From: Draconibacterium sp.
Lineage (GTDB): Bacteria > Bacteroidota > Bacteroidia > Bacteroidales > Prolixibacteraceae
Assembly (NCBI GenBank): GCA_011620585.1
Contig: WOYV01000070.1
Span: forward strand, 62,001-126,000
Direction: 5' to 3'
Length of the DNA: 64,000 nt
The notes under the pieces are model-generated. The model had not been told where the DNA came from. It worked only from the letters and a program-made list of their open reading frames with translations, and did no database searches. This document shows positions 18,002 through 27,462 of this stretch, in pieces (position 1 is the stretch's first letter; each line of letters starts with the position of its first letter). The translations under genes and the position numbers were made by a program.

Positions 18002-20731
18002 ATGAACAACTATCTAAAGGTTTTCCGAAGCATACTTTTTTTGAGTATTCTGGGTTTATTTTCTCTGTCAACATACGCAAAAACACAGGTGGTTAAAACA
18101 CTTTGCGAATACCATCAAAATCCAATTGGGATTGATATCCCAAAACCCCGAATGAGCTGGCAACTTTCTGCTGATCTCAACAATGTTAAACAAACGGCTT
18201 ACGAAATTCGAACAGCCTACTCTGTAAGCGATCTCAGCAAAAAGAGTCGCCAGGTTTGGAATTCAGGGAAGGTAATGTCCGATCAGTCGGTGAACGTGGT
18301 GTACGGAGGTCCCGCGATTTCCTCGATGCAAAGGGTGTGGTGGCAGGTTCGTACCTGGGACCAGGACGGCAAAGCGAGCGGCTGGAGCGAACCGGCTTAC
18401 TGGGAAACCGGTATTTTGAACACAAACGAATGGAAGGCAAACTGGATCAGTTTACCAGACGAACCCGAGAGTAAAGCATCCTTGCCGGTTCACTATTATC
18501 GTTTCAGTTTTGGTTCGACAAAAAAAGTCAAATCGGCCCGTTTGTATATTTCATCGCGTGGTTTATACGAAGCATACATTAATGGAGTAAAAGTGGGTGA
18601 TCAGTTATTTACTCCGGGATGGACAAGCTATAAAAACCGGATTCAGTACCAAAGTTACGATGTAACTAAAATGCTGTCGGTTGATAATACCATTGCTGCA
18701 AAAGTGGGCGAGGGTTGGTACCGTGGTTACATAGGATTTAACGGACAACGAAATTATTACGGCGATAAGTTGGCCCTGCTGGCGCAGTTAAAAATTGATT
18801 ATACCGATGGAACTTCGGAAATTATCAGTACCGGCGACGACTGGAAAGTCAGTACCGGGCCTATTCTGAAATCTGACATTTATAATGGTGAAGAATACGA
18901 TGCCAGGCTTGAAATGAATGGATGGAAAGAAAACAGATTTGATGAAACAAATTGGAAACGGGTAGTTGAACTTGATCTGGCGAAAGATGTGCTGGTGGCG
19001 CCACAAGGTGAGCCAGTTCGTGCGGTGGAGGAGTTGAAAGCCATCAAACACATTACCACTCCAAAAGGAGAAATGGTTTTCGACATGGGGCAGAATATGG
19101 TCGGTTGGATTAAAGTTAAAATGCAGGGAAAAAAAGGTGACCGGGTACAGATCAAATTTGCAGAAGTTCTGGATAAGGAAGGGAATTTTTATACCGACAA
19201 CCTGCGGGGGGCAGAATGTACCGATACCTATATTTTTGCACACGACGGGGTAACGGTTTATGAACCTTCTTTTACCTTTCACGGATTTAGGTTTGTACAA
19301 TTTATTGGGCTCGAAAAAGCTCCGGCACTTGAAGACATTACTGGTGTAGTCATTCATTCAGACATGCCGTCGACCGGTAGCTTTGAGTGTGGTAACGAGT
19401 TGGTTAACCAACTTCAGCACAACATTCGTTGGGGGCAAAAAGGTAATTTTTTGGATGTGCCAACCGATTGTCCGCAACGCGATGAGCGACTGGGTTGGAC
19501 CGGCGATGCACAGGCTTTCAGTATGACGGCAGGCTTTAATTTTGATGTAGCTCCGTTTTATACCAAGTGGATGAAAGACGTGGCTTTCGATCAGCTTGAA
19601 AATGGGAAAATACCACATGTAATCCCGGATGTTTTGAGCGGACAAGGAGGCGCTACCGGTTGGGCCGATGTCGTTGCCATTATTCCGTGGACTATGTATA
19701 AAATTTATGGCGATACCCGGATACTGGAAGAAAGCTATCCGGCCATCCAGAAATGGATCGGGTACATGAACGAACGTGCCGGTGATGATCATTTATGGAC
19801 TGGTGATTATCATTTTGGCGATTGGCTTGCTTTTGCCACCACAAGTTCCGATTATCCCGGCGCTACTACTGAAAAAGATTTGATTGCAACTGCCTATTTT
19901 TATTATACCACTTCGTTGGCCGCAAAAATGGCCGCAGTACTTCACCGTCCTGTTGATCAGAAAAAATATGAAACACTGGCTTTTCAGGTTAAAAAGGCAT
20001 TTGATGCCGAATTTGTGACCCCCAACGGAAGATTGGTGTCGCACACACAAACAGCATACGTTCTTGCCCTTTCGTTTGGTTTAATGCCAGATGGACTGGA
20101 ACAGGCTGCCGCCGGTTACCTGGCTGGTGATGTGAAGAAGTTTGGTCACCTCACCACCGGTTTCCTGGGAACTCCGCTTTTATGCCACACATTGTCGACT
20201 ATCGGAAGAGATGACCTTGCTTTTATGTTGCTGAACCGCAAAGAATATCCGTCGTGGTTATATCCGGTAACCCAGGGTGCAACCACTATTTGGGAACGCT
20301 GGGACGGACAAAAACCTGATGGTACTTTTCAGGATGTAGGAATGAACAGTTTCAACCATTATGCTTATGGCGCAATAGGTGAGTGGTTATATTCACACGT
20401 GGCCGGAATCAGGCTGGATGAGGACCATCCGGGGTACAAACACTTTTTCCTGGCTCCGCACCCCGGTGGAGAACTGTATTATACGAATGCAAGTTTCGAA
20501 TCGATGTACGGTTTGATAGTATCCAACTGGCGCGAAGAAAAAGGCTTGCTGGTATATAAAGTTGAAATCCCTGCCAATTCAACAGCGACTGTTGTTCTGC
20601 CTTCGGCAAAATTAGATGAAGTGGATATGCAAAGCAGTTTGAAAGCACTGGCCAAACAAGTTGGAGACGAGGTACAAATCGGGTTGGGATCGGGCAAATA
20701 CAGTTTCAGCTACCCCTATCTTCATAAATAG
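18002..20731 (+). CDS. alpha-L-rhamnosidase, GH78 family
   Basis: 909 aa; signal peptide; DVPTDCPQRDERLGWTGDAQAF, and C-terminal IWERWDG motifs. Confidence 0.93.
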   Translation: MNNYLKVFRSILFLSILGLFSLSTYAKTQVVKTLCEYHQNPIGIDIPKPRMSWQLSADLNNVKQTAYEIRTAYSVSDLSKKSRQVWNSGKVMSDQSVNVVYGGPAISSMQRVWWQVRTWDQDGKASGWSEPAYWETGILNTNEWKANWISLPDEPESKASLPVHYYRFSFGSTKKVKSARLYISSRGLYEAYINGVKVGDQLFTPGWTSYKNRIQYQSYDVTKMLSVDNTIAAKVGEGWYRGYIGFNGQRNYYGDKLALLAQLKIDYTDGTSEIISTGDDWKVSTGPILKSDIYNGEEYDARLEMNGWKENRFDETNWKRVVELDLAKDVLVAPQGEPVRAVEELKAIKHITTPKGEMVFDMGQNMVGWIKVKMQGKKGDRVQIKFAEVLDKEGNFYTDNLRGAECTDTYIFAHDGVTVYEPSFTFHGFRFVQFIGLEKAPALEDITGVVIHSDMPSTGSFECGNELVNQLQHNIRWGQKGNFLDVPTDCPQRDERLGWTGDAQAFSMTAGFNFDVAPFYTKWMKDVAFDQLENGKIPHVIPDVLSGQGGATGWADVVAIIPWTMYKIYGDTRILEESYPAIQKWIGYMNERAGDDHLWTGDYHFGDWLAFATTSSDYPGATTEKDLIATAYFYYTTSLAAKMAAVLHRPVDQKKYETLAFQVKKAFDAEFVTPNGRLVSHTQTAYVLALSFGLMPDGLEQAAAGYLAGDVKKFGHLTTGFLGTPLLCHTLSTIGRDDLAFMLLNRKEYPSWLYPVTQGATTIWERWDGQKPDGTFQDVGMNSFNHYAYGAIGEWLYSHVAGIRLDEDHPGYKHFFLAPHPGGELYYTNASFESMYGLIVSNWREEKGLLVYKVEIPANSTATVVLPSAKLDEVDMQSSLKALAKQVGDEVQIGLGSGKYSFSYPYLHK

Positions 20732-20769
20732 TTGAAGTAAACGAATTAAAATAAATCAATAAAACAAAT

Positions 20770-22113
20770 ATGAGCAACAGAAGAGATTTCATTAAAAAAG
20801 TATCGGCAGGCGCAGCAGGTGTGACCATTGGAGGAACCGCACTTGGCATGTCGGCAAAGAGTTATAACCGAATTATTGGCGCAAACGATAAACTGAACAT
20901 CGCCATCATGGGGCTTGGCCGCCGGGTAGGAGCTTACCTCGAACCACTCGCACGTAAGGAAAGCAACGCAGAGTTGCTGTATTTATGCGATGTAATGGAA
21001 CATCAACGGGTAAAAGCCGGTAAACATTTTTCTGAAGGATTGGGATATATGCCAAAACTCGAAAATGATTTCAGAAAAGTTCTTGAAGATCCGGATGTGG
21101 ATGCCATTATGAATGCTACTCCCGATCACTGGCATACCCCGGGATCGATACTGGCAATGCAAGCCGGAAAACATGTATATGTTGAAAAACCCTGTAGCCA
21201 CAACATGAAAGAAAATGAGATGATTGTTGAAGCTTCGCACCGGTATAAAAAAGTGGTGCAAATGGGTAACCAGCAACGCTCTTCCATTCATTCGCAAGAT
21301 ATTATCCGCGAAATCCATAACGGTGTGATAGGAGTTCCTTACCGGGCAGTGGCTTTTTATTTGAACTCGCGTGGGGAAGTTCCCGTGCAGAAAGCGACAG
21401 CCGTTCCAACGGGTCTCGATTGGGAACTGTGGCAGGGACCAGCCGTTCACCGCAATTATACTTCTGAAACATGGGATTACAACTGGCATTGGTACGGATG
21501 GAATTATGGTACCGGAGAAACCGGTAATAATGCCACTCACGAATTAGATGTGGCACGTTGGGCGCTTCAGGTCGATTTGCCAAACAGTGTGTATGTGGAA
21601 GCCGGTAAGCGACATTTCTTTGAAGATGGATGGGAAATGTACGACACCATGGAGGCCACCTTCAAATTCGATGACAACAAAGTTATCAATTGGGACGGAC
21701 GGAGCCGTAGCGGACAGAATACCTACGGACTTGGCGATAGGGGAACCATTGTTTTTGGAAGCGAAGGAACTGTATTTGTCGATCGTGGCAAGTATATTTT
21801 ATACGACCGTGCCGGGAAAATTATCCGCGACCACACTTCGGTGTCCAGCGAATCCGGAACAGCGTTGGGCGGTGGTGGCGATGCTTCTACGGCACACGTT
21901 GTTAACTGGTTCGAAGGAATCAGAGGGAATGAAAAACTCCGGTCGCAGATTGACGAAGGAGCAGTGAGCCAGGCCATGGTACATTATGCAAATACCGCGT
22001 ACCGCATCGGTCACGGATTCGATATCGACAGCAAAACAGGTATAATGTACGATCGCGAAGCCATGAAATTATGGGGCCGCGATTATGAGCCCGGATGGGA
22101 GCCAAAGTTGTAA
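20770..22113 (+). CDS. Gfo/Idh/MocA family oxidoreductase with Tat signal
   Basis: SNRRDFIKKVSAGAAGVTIGG; Rossmann IAIMGLGRR; TPDHWHTPGSILAMQAGKHVYVEKPCSHN. Confidence 0.9.
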   Translation: MSNRRDFIKKVSAGAAGVTIGGTALGMSAKSYNRIIGANDKLNIAIMGLGRRVGAYLEPLARKESNAELLYLCDVMEHQRVKAGKHFSEGLGYMPKLENDFRKVLEDPDVDAIMNATPDHWHTPGSILAMQAGKHVYVEKPCSHNMKENEMIVEASHRYKKVVQMGNQQRSSIHSQDIIREIHNGVIGVPYRAVAFYLNSRGEVPVQKATAVPTGLDWELWQGPAVHRNYTSETWDYNWHWYGWNYGTGETGNNATHELDVARWALQVDLPNSVYVEAGKRHFFEDGWEMYDTMEATFKFDDNKVINWDGRSRSGQNTYGLGDRGTIVFGSEGTVFVDRGKYILYDRAGKIIRDHTSVSSESGTALGGGGDASTAHVVNWFEGIRGNEKLRSQIDEGAVSQAMVHYANTAYRIGHGFDIDSKTGIMYDREAMKLWGRDYEPGWEPKL

Positions 22114-22130
22114 ATTCGAGCGATAAATTT

Positions 22131-22158
22131 GGAAAGGATTTCATTTTGAAATCCTTTT
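22131..22158 (+). terminator. hairpin after the first Gfo/Idh/MocA gene
   Basis: AAAGGATTTCATTTTGAAATCCTTTTT. Confidence 0.65.
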
Positions 22159-22247
22159 TCAATTTTGAAATGCCAGTTGAATGTAACTGGGTAATCTCAC
22201 GGAGTTTTATAAATTTACAGGCTGTAACAAACCAATAAAATTATCGG

Positions 22248-23183
22248 ATGCCGGAAACTGAAATTTACAGCGACAGCTTTCCTTCTTTTGGTGCCACCTG
22301 TAACCTGGTTTTTACCGGGTTGACTGCGGACAGTGCAAAATCGGTACTTCAAAAAATCAAGATAGAACTCGAACAACTCGAAAATATTCTGAGTCCGCTA
22401 AGTTTGATCTCCGATGTTAACAAGTTGAATCAGGCTTCTGCCGGAACCTGGGTCGAAATCGATTCCGTTTTAACCGATGTACTGTTGCTTTGTACCGATT
22501 TCTATGCGATGAGCAGCGGAGCTTTTGATGTTTGTACCGGGCCTCTTTACAATCTTTGGGAGAAAGGTATGGATGCAGATTCAAAGGAGCTAAAAACGGT
22601 AAAAGAAAAATGTGGTTTTGATCAGCTTGAACTTGATCCTGAAAATAACCGGGTTCGCTTTTTGAGCAATGGAATGAAACTCGATCTCCGTTTTATTGAT
22701 AAAGCTTATGCTGTTGATGTCCTGCGAAGTTTGTTGCAAGAGAATAAGGTAAGTAATTGCATTTTTAGTTTCGATGAAGAAGTGATACTGGCTTTGGGTA
22801 ATCATCCTTCAGGTGATGCCTGGCCAATCGGTGTTCGAAATCTGACTGCACGGGAAGAGTTTCTGCATGTTTTTCAAAGCAGTAATCTTACCACGGTCAA
22901 TACCGGAACGATTGTATTCGATCACGATTCAGGTCAATCAGTCAGAAAACTGGTAATCAGCCCCGAATCAGGGTTGCCGGTAGAAGAAAGGAAAACGGTT
23001 TCGGTGACTGCTTCGTCGGCCAGCTTTGCCGCGTTTCTGGCGCATATTTGGCTAATTCTGCCTGAACACGACCAGTCGATTGTTGCCGAACAACTTAGCG
23101 GTGTCGAAATTTTTGAGGCCGGGTACCTCGACGTTGATATTAAAACAAAACTGACCCTATTCAACAATGAAGAAAATAATTAA
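22248..23183 (+). CDS. divergent ApbE-family (FAD:protein FMN transferase-like) protein
   Basis: FPSFGATCNLVF; DVLLLCTDFYAMSSGAFDVCTGPLYNLW; KLDLRFIDKAYAVD; ISPESGLPVEE; no signal peptide. Confidence 0.7.
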   Translation: MPETEIYSDSFPSFGATCNLVFTGLTADSAKSVLQKIKIELEQLENILSPLSLISDVNKLNQASAGTWVEIDSVLTDVLLLCTDFYAMSSGAFDVCTGPLYNLWEKGMDADSKELKTVKEKCGFDQLELDPENNRVRFLSNGMKLDLRFIDKAYAVDVLRSLLQENKVSNCIFSFDEEVILALGNHPSGDAWPIGVRNLTAREEFLHVFQSSNLTTVNTGTIVFDHDSGQSVRKLVISPESGLPVEERKTVSVTASSASFAAFLAHIWLILPEHDQSIVAEQLSGVEIFEAGYLDVDIKTKLTLFNNEENN

Positions 23184-24102
23184 TACGAAACGTTTATATG
23201 TGGCTCTTTTGCTGTCAATCGTGTTTTTTTCGGCAAGCGCCCAACTGAGCATGAAAAAGACCGGCGAGGGCATTTTGATCACCGAAAACAATAAGGCTGT
23301 TTTCGTGTACCACACTCAGCCCGAAAATTTAAACGGCGAATACGGACGATGTAATTACATTCATCCACTATACAGTCTGAAAGGTAAAATACTTACCGAA
23401 GATTCTCCTTCCGACCATCCGCACCAGCGGGGCATATTCTGGGCCTGGCACCAGGTTTGGATCGGCGATCAGCGTATTGGCGACCCTTGGGAAATCAAGC
23501 ATTTCAAACAAAGTGTTGAGGAGGTGGAATTTATTAAACAAGGCAATGGTACCGCACTTTTAAATACCGAAGTCAACTGGCTTTCTGATCAATGGAAAAA
23601 GTACGGCAGCGAAGTTCCATACTTAAAGGAACGTACCAAAATAATTGTTTGGCCTGAAAGCGGTTTGGTTCGCCGTATCGATTTTGAGATTAGTTTGCTC
23701 GCGCTCGAAGAAGGACTTAAACTGGGTGGTTCGGAAGACGAAAAAGGATACGGGGGTTTCTCGGTCAGGATGGTGCTGCCCGATGATGTTGTTTTTACAG
23801 GGCCTGAAGGAGAAGTTCAACCGCAAGAAAATGCAGTGCAGTCTCCGGGGTTTATAAATATCTCGGGGAGCATCGAAGCAGGTGACAAACCCGGAGGTAT
23901 TGTAATTGTTGATCATCCCGATAATCCTGCTTACCCGCAGTTGTGGGTGCTGCGCGATAAAAACAGCATGCAAAATGCAGCCTGGCCCGGTCGCGGGCCT
24001 GTGGCGTTATCAACCAGTAAGGCTTTGGTGCTCAAATATTCGTTGCTTGTTTATTCGGGTAAACTAAATACCCGGAAAATTGAAAAACTGATGAATAAGT
24101 AA
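23167..24102 (+). CDS. DUF6807 family (PmoA-like) secreted protein
   Basis: 311 aa; signal peptide; YIHPLYSLKGKILTEDSPSDHPHQRGIFWAWHQVWIGDQRIGDPWEI. Overlaps the preceding CDS by 17 nt. Confidence 0.8.
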   Translation: MKKIINTKRLYVALLLSIVFFSASAQLSMKKTGEGILITENNKAVFVYHTQPENLNGEYGRCNYIHPLYSLKGKILTEDSPSDHPHQRGIFWAWHQVWIGDQRIGDPWEIKHFKQSVEEVEFIKQGNGTALLNTEVNWLSDQWKKYGSEVPYLKERTKIIVWPESGLVRRIDFEISLLALEEGLKLGGSEDEKGYGGFSVRMVLPDDVVFTGPEGEVQPQENAVQSPGFINISGSIEAGDKPGGIVIVDHPDNPAYPQLWVLRDKNSMQNAAWPGRGPVALSTSKALVLKYSLLVYSGKLNTRKIEKLMNK

Positions 24103-24188
24103 GTTGTTGAAACCAGGCTTCTTCGTGAACTTTTGATTATGATTTATTTTCTGGATTAACAAGAAAAACCATTCTAAAATTTTTAACT

Positions 24189-25502
24189 ATGAAATCGAAC
24201 CGGAGAGAATTTATAAAAAATTCAGCCATCGCAACCGCTGCCGTGAGTGTAGCGCCAACACTTTTGAATGCCTGTGCATCGCCTGCCGAAAAGATAGGAG
24301 TGGCGCTGATTGGCTGTCGGTCGATGGGTTTTAACGACCTTCAAAGTTTTTTACGCGAAGAAAACAATACCGAATGTGTGGCCATTTGCGATGTGGACAG
24401 CAAGGTGTTGGAGCAGCGTGCAGCCGAGCTGGAGCAAACCACCGGGAAACGACCGCTTACCTTTAGCGATTTCAGGCAAGTACTCGACAACAAAGACGTT
24501 CAGGCGGTAATTATCGGAACACCCGACCACTGGCACGCCAATATGATGATCCTCGCCTTGCAGGCCGGAAAACATGTGTATGTCGAGAAACCGATGGGAC
24601 ACAGTATTGAGGAATGCCATGCAATGGTAGCCGCTCAAAAAGCGTATCCCAATTTAAAAGTACAGGTTGGCATGTGGCAGCGCAGTTCGAAGCACTGGTT
24701 CGAAGCTTCCGAAATAGTTCAATCAGGCTTGCTTGGAAGTGTTCATCTCGTTAAAGCATGGATTTACAAAGGCTACGACACGCCTTATCCTTCGCTTCCC
24801 GATTCGGAAGCGCCGGAATATATAGATTATAATATGTGGCTAGGGCCGGCGCCCAAACGTCGGTTTAATATGAATCGTTTTCACTATAATTTCCGCTGGT
24901 GGTGGGATTACGCCGGCGGCGCCATGACCGACTGGGGCGTGCACCTGCTCGATTTTGCCTTGCACGGGATGAATGCCGGAATGCCAACTTCGGTTACCCC
25001 GGGTGGCGGCATTTATTATCATCAGCCGGGTGCCATCGAAACCCCCGATATTCAACAGGCCATTTATGCGTATCCCACCCACACCATGATTTGGGAAGCC
25101 GGACTGAACCCGGGAATAGGCCCCTACCGGAAAGGACACGGTGTGGCTTTTGTGGGAGAGAAAGGCACACTGGTGGTGACACGCAATGGCTACGAGGTTT
25201 TACCCGACAACAGCAGCGAATTAAAAGGGCCGTTTTTTGAAGCCCGCTCACAAAAGGATTACGGCGACGGATTAGATGAACATGTCGAAAATTTTCTGGC
25301 AGCCATCCGAAAAGGGGAAAACTTGAATGCCCCGGTGGAAGTGGGAGCAAAAACAGCCATTATTTCTGAAATGGGAAATATTGCGTACCGTGTAGGCCAG
25401 CGCATCCATTGGAACGAGGAAAAACAGGCATTTGAAGAAGAGGCAGCGAATGACTTAATCCAACTAAATTATAACCCGGAGTGGCGCTTGCCCAAAGTAT
25501 AG
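24189..25502 (+). CDS. Gfo/Idh/MocA family oxidoreductase, Tat lipoprotein
   Basis: SNRREFIKNSAIATAAVSVAPTLLNAC; IGTPDHWHANMMILALQAGKHVYVEKPMGHS. Confidence 0.9.
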   Translation: MKSNRREFIKNSAIATAAVSVAPTLLNACASPAEKIGVALIGCRSMGFNDLQSFLREENNTECVAICDVDSKVLEQRAAELEQTTGKRPLTFSDFRQVLDNKDVQAVIIGTPDHWHANMMILALQAGKHVYVEKPMGHSIEECHAMVAAQKAYPNLKVQVGMWQRSSKHWFEASEIVQSGLLGSVHLVKAWIYKGYDTPYPSLPDSEAPEYIDYNMWLGPAPKRRFNMNRFHYNFRWWWDYAGGAMTDWGVHLLDFALHGMNAGMPTSVTPGGGIYYHQPGAIETPDIQQAIYAYPTHTMIWEAGLNPGIGPYRKGHGVAFVGEKGTLVVTRNGYEVLPDNSSELKGPFFEARSQKDYGDGLDEHVENFLAAIRKGENLNAPVEVGAKTAIISEMGNIAYRVGQRIHWNEEKQAFEEEAANDLIQLNYNPEWRLPKV

Positions 25503-25817
25503 GCGGGTTGAATGGAGTGGGGGTTCAGGTTTGAGCCAGCCCCCATGGTAGTTCTGTTGATAAATTGTGATGTTAAACAGCCGGACTGATTGCTTTTCTT
25601 TTTATCTTCGGAAAACTTTAATAACCAGCAACTAGTGACAACACTCCCGTATTTTATCCATAGCAGCACGAAAATACGAGATGTACAAAAAGACATAGTA
25701 ATATACCTCTTGTTTTTGAAACAAATAATTCAATAACAACTGAACGATCTATGAAAATAATATTCAAAATTGAACTTGCACAAAGGTTACCACCAATGGT
25801 GAATAAAAAAACTTACG

Positions 25818-26741
25818 ATGTTTGAAAAAGGAGATAAATATATTGACGAAGTAATTAGACCTCTATTACCTCACTCAAAACAAGGCACGTTTTTATCAAC
25901 GACAAATGATTTTACACTTGAATTATTTGCACCGGAGATATTTCTAAAAAGTATTTTTGATTTTCCATTTGAAAATGATTTGAATTTTATTCATTTCACA
26001 TCAATTTCTAATCTTTTTAATATTTTTAGGTCTAAAGCTATCTGGATGAAAGACTTGAATAGTCTTAAAGATAAAAGTGAATTTATATTTGCCAATTCCT
26101 ATCTTGATTATAAAAAATCTGAAAAACTAAAATCGAGAATCCTATCTTTATCACTATGCGAATTTTCTGAACAAACACTAACAAATAAATATATGTGGCA
26201 GAATTATGCCGACAATAAAAAAGGAATTTGTATAAAACTAAAACTCCATAAAAAAAGGGAAATACCTCCTTTCTTTTATCTTGGCAAGATCAATTATAGA
26301 AATGAAAATTTACCTATATCTGAATTGGTAGAATTGAAAAAAAGACACGACCAATTTAATGAGGATAACGATTTTACAATTTCAAACATTGATGAAATTT
26401 TATACTCTGTTTCAGCAATGTTTAAAAAAGATTGTTATCAGAACGAATATGAAGTCAGATTGATGAGATACATTCTTGATTCAAGCGAGCCACATAGAGG
26501 TGATACAATATGTCCAGTGGAATATTTATATGACGCTGACAAAAAAAAATATACATATTTCATGGAACTTCCCCTAAACAATCCAAATGAAAATTTTATA
26601 GCACCTCATATATCAATAGAAGAAATTTACATCGGAAGCAGTGTGGATAATATGGAATTTTACTACTTGAGAAATCTTATTTATGAAAAATATTCAACTC
26701 ACTTTATTGGTTGTAAACCGATTAATATATATAAGATGTAA
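25818..26741 (+). CDS. DUF2971 domain-containing protein
   Basis: FIHFTSISNLFNIFRSKAIWMKDLNSLKDKSEF; SLCEFSEQTLTNKYMWQNYADNKKGICIKL; AT-rich relative to surroundings. Confidence 0.75.
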   Translation: MFEKGDKYIDEVIRPLLPHSKQGTFLSTTNDFTLELFAPEIFLKSIFDFPFENDLNFIHFTSISNLFNIFRSKAIWMKDLNSLKDKSEFIFANSYLDYKKSEKLKSRILSLSLCEFSEQTLTNKYMWQNYADNKKGICIKLKLHKKREIPPFFYLGKINYRNENLPISELVELKKRHDQFNEDNDFTISNIDEILYSVSAMFKKDCYQNEYEVRLMRYILDSSEPHRGDTICPVEYLYDADKKKYTYFMELPLNNPNENFIAPHISIEEIYIGSSVDNMEFYYLRNLIYEKYSTHFIGCKPINIYKM

Positions 26742-26891
26742 CCCGCAGGCGGTAACAAAGCGCTTATTTCAGAGAGTGGCTTGGTGGTGCGCCATCAGCG
26801 GATTCCCGCATCGTGTCATTCAGTTCTGTCTGGCACTCAATAATACAATTAGTTACTAATCAAAGCAACAATTTGAAATTTTATTTTTTAT

Positions 26892-27406
26892 ATGCTTGTT
26901 CGAAAAGTTTCAGAAAACGACAAGGAAGTACTCTTTCGCTATTTTCAGGGTCTGTCGCCGGAAACCCTGAAAAGATTTGGGACACATCCATTCGACGAAC
27001 ATATCGCTTATTTGATCTCAGGCGGAAATTATCAAAATTGCAGCGCCATTTGTCTTGATGATGACACTGTTGTTGCTTATTCGGTTGTTAAATCAGGTTA
27101 TGTTGGTGCAGACGTCGTAAGATACGCTAACTATCCAATTTCAATCGACTGTGAAAATGATTACACCTTAGCGCCTTCAGTAGCCGATGCGTATCAATCA
27201 AAGGGAGTGGAAGTTTAATGTTTGAACATATCGAACGGGATTTAAAAGCTTGCGGAGCGCGGAAAATTGTCCTTTGGGGAGGTGAGCAGTATACCAATGA
27301 AAAGGCTTTCAGGTTTTATTTAAAACACGGATTTCAAACACTTGGAGAATTTGAGCACAACGGCAGAAACCTGGATATGGTCAAGTATCTGAAAGAGGAA
27401 ATATAA
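26892..27406 (+). pseudogene. GNAT-family N-acetyltransferase split by a -1 nt frameshift
   Basis: ORFs 26892-27218 and 27218-27406 are the two halves of one GNAT domain (...VADAYQSKGV / MFEHIERDLKACGARKIVLWGGEQYTNEKAFRFYLKHGF). Confidence 0.8.
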
Positions 27407-27462
27407 ATTGGAAATTACAGAATAATTTGCTTTTTGAATTTTCCTAATTCAAGCGGAAGATA

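Noticed and set aside
18788-19357. 189-aa minus-strand ORF and other ORFs inside the rhamnosidase gene
   Set aside because: Antisense to a strongly conserved GH78 frame; no signal peptide or motif.
26742-26890. GC-rich spacer between the DUF2971 and GNAT genes as a possible integron attC site
   Set aside because: No RYYYAAC/GTTRRRY core pair could be found and there is no integrase in the window.
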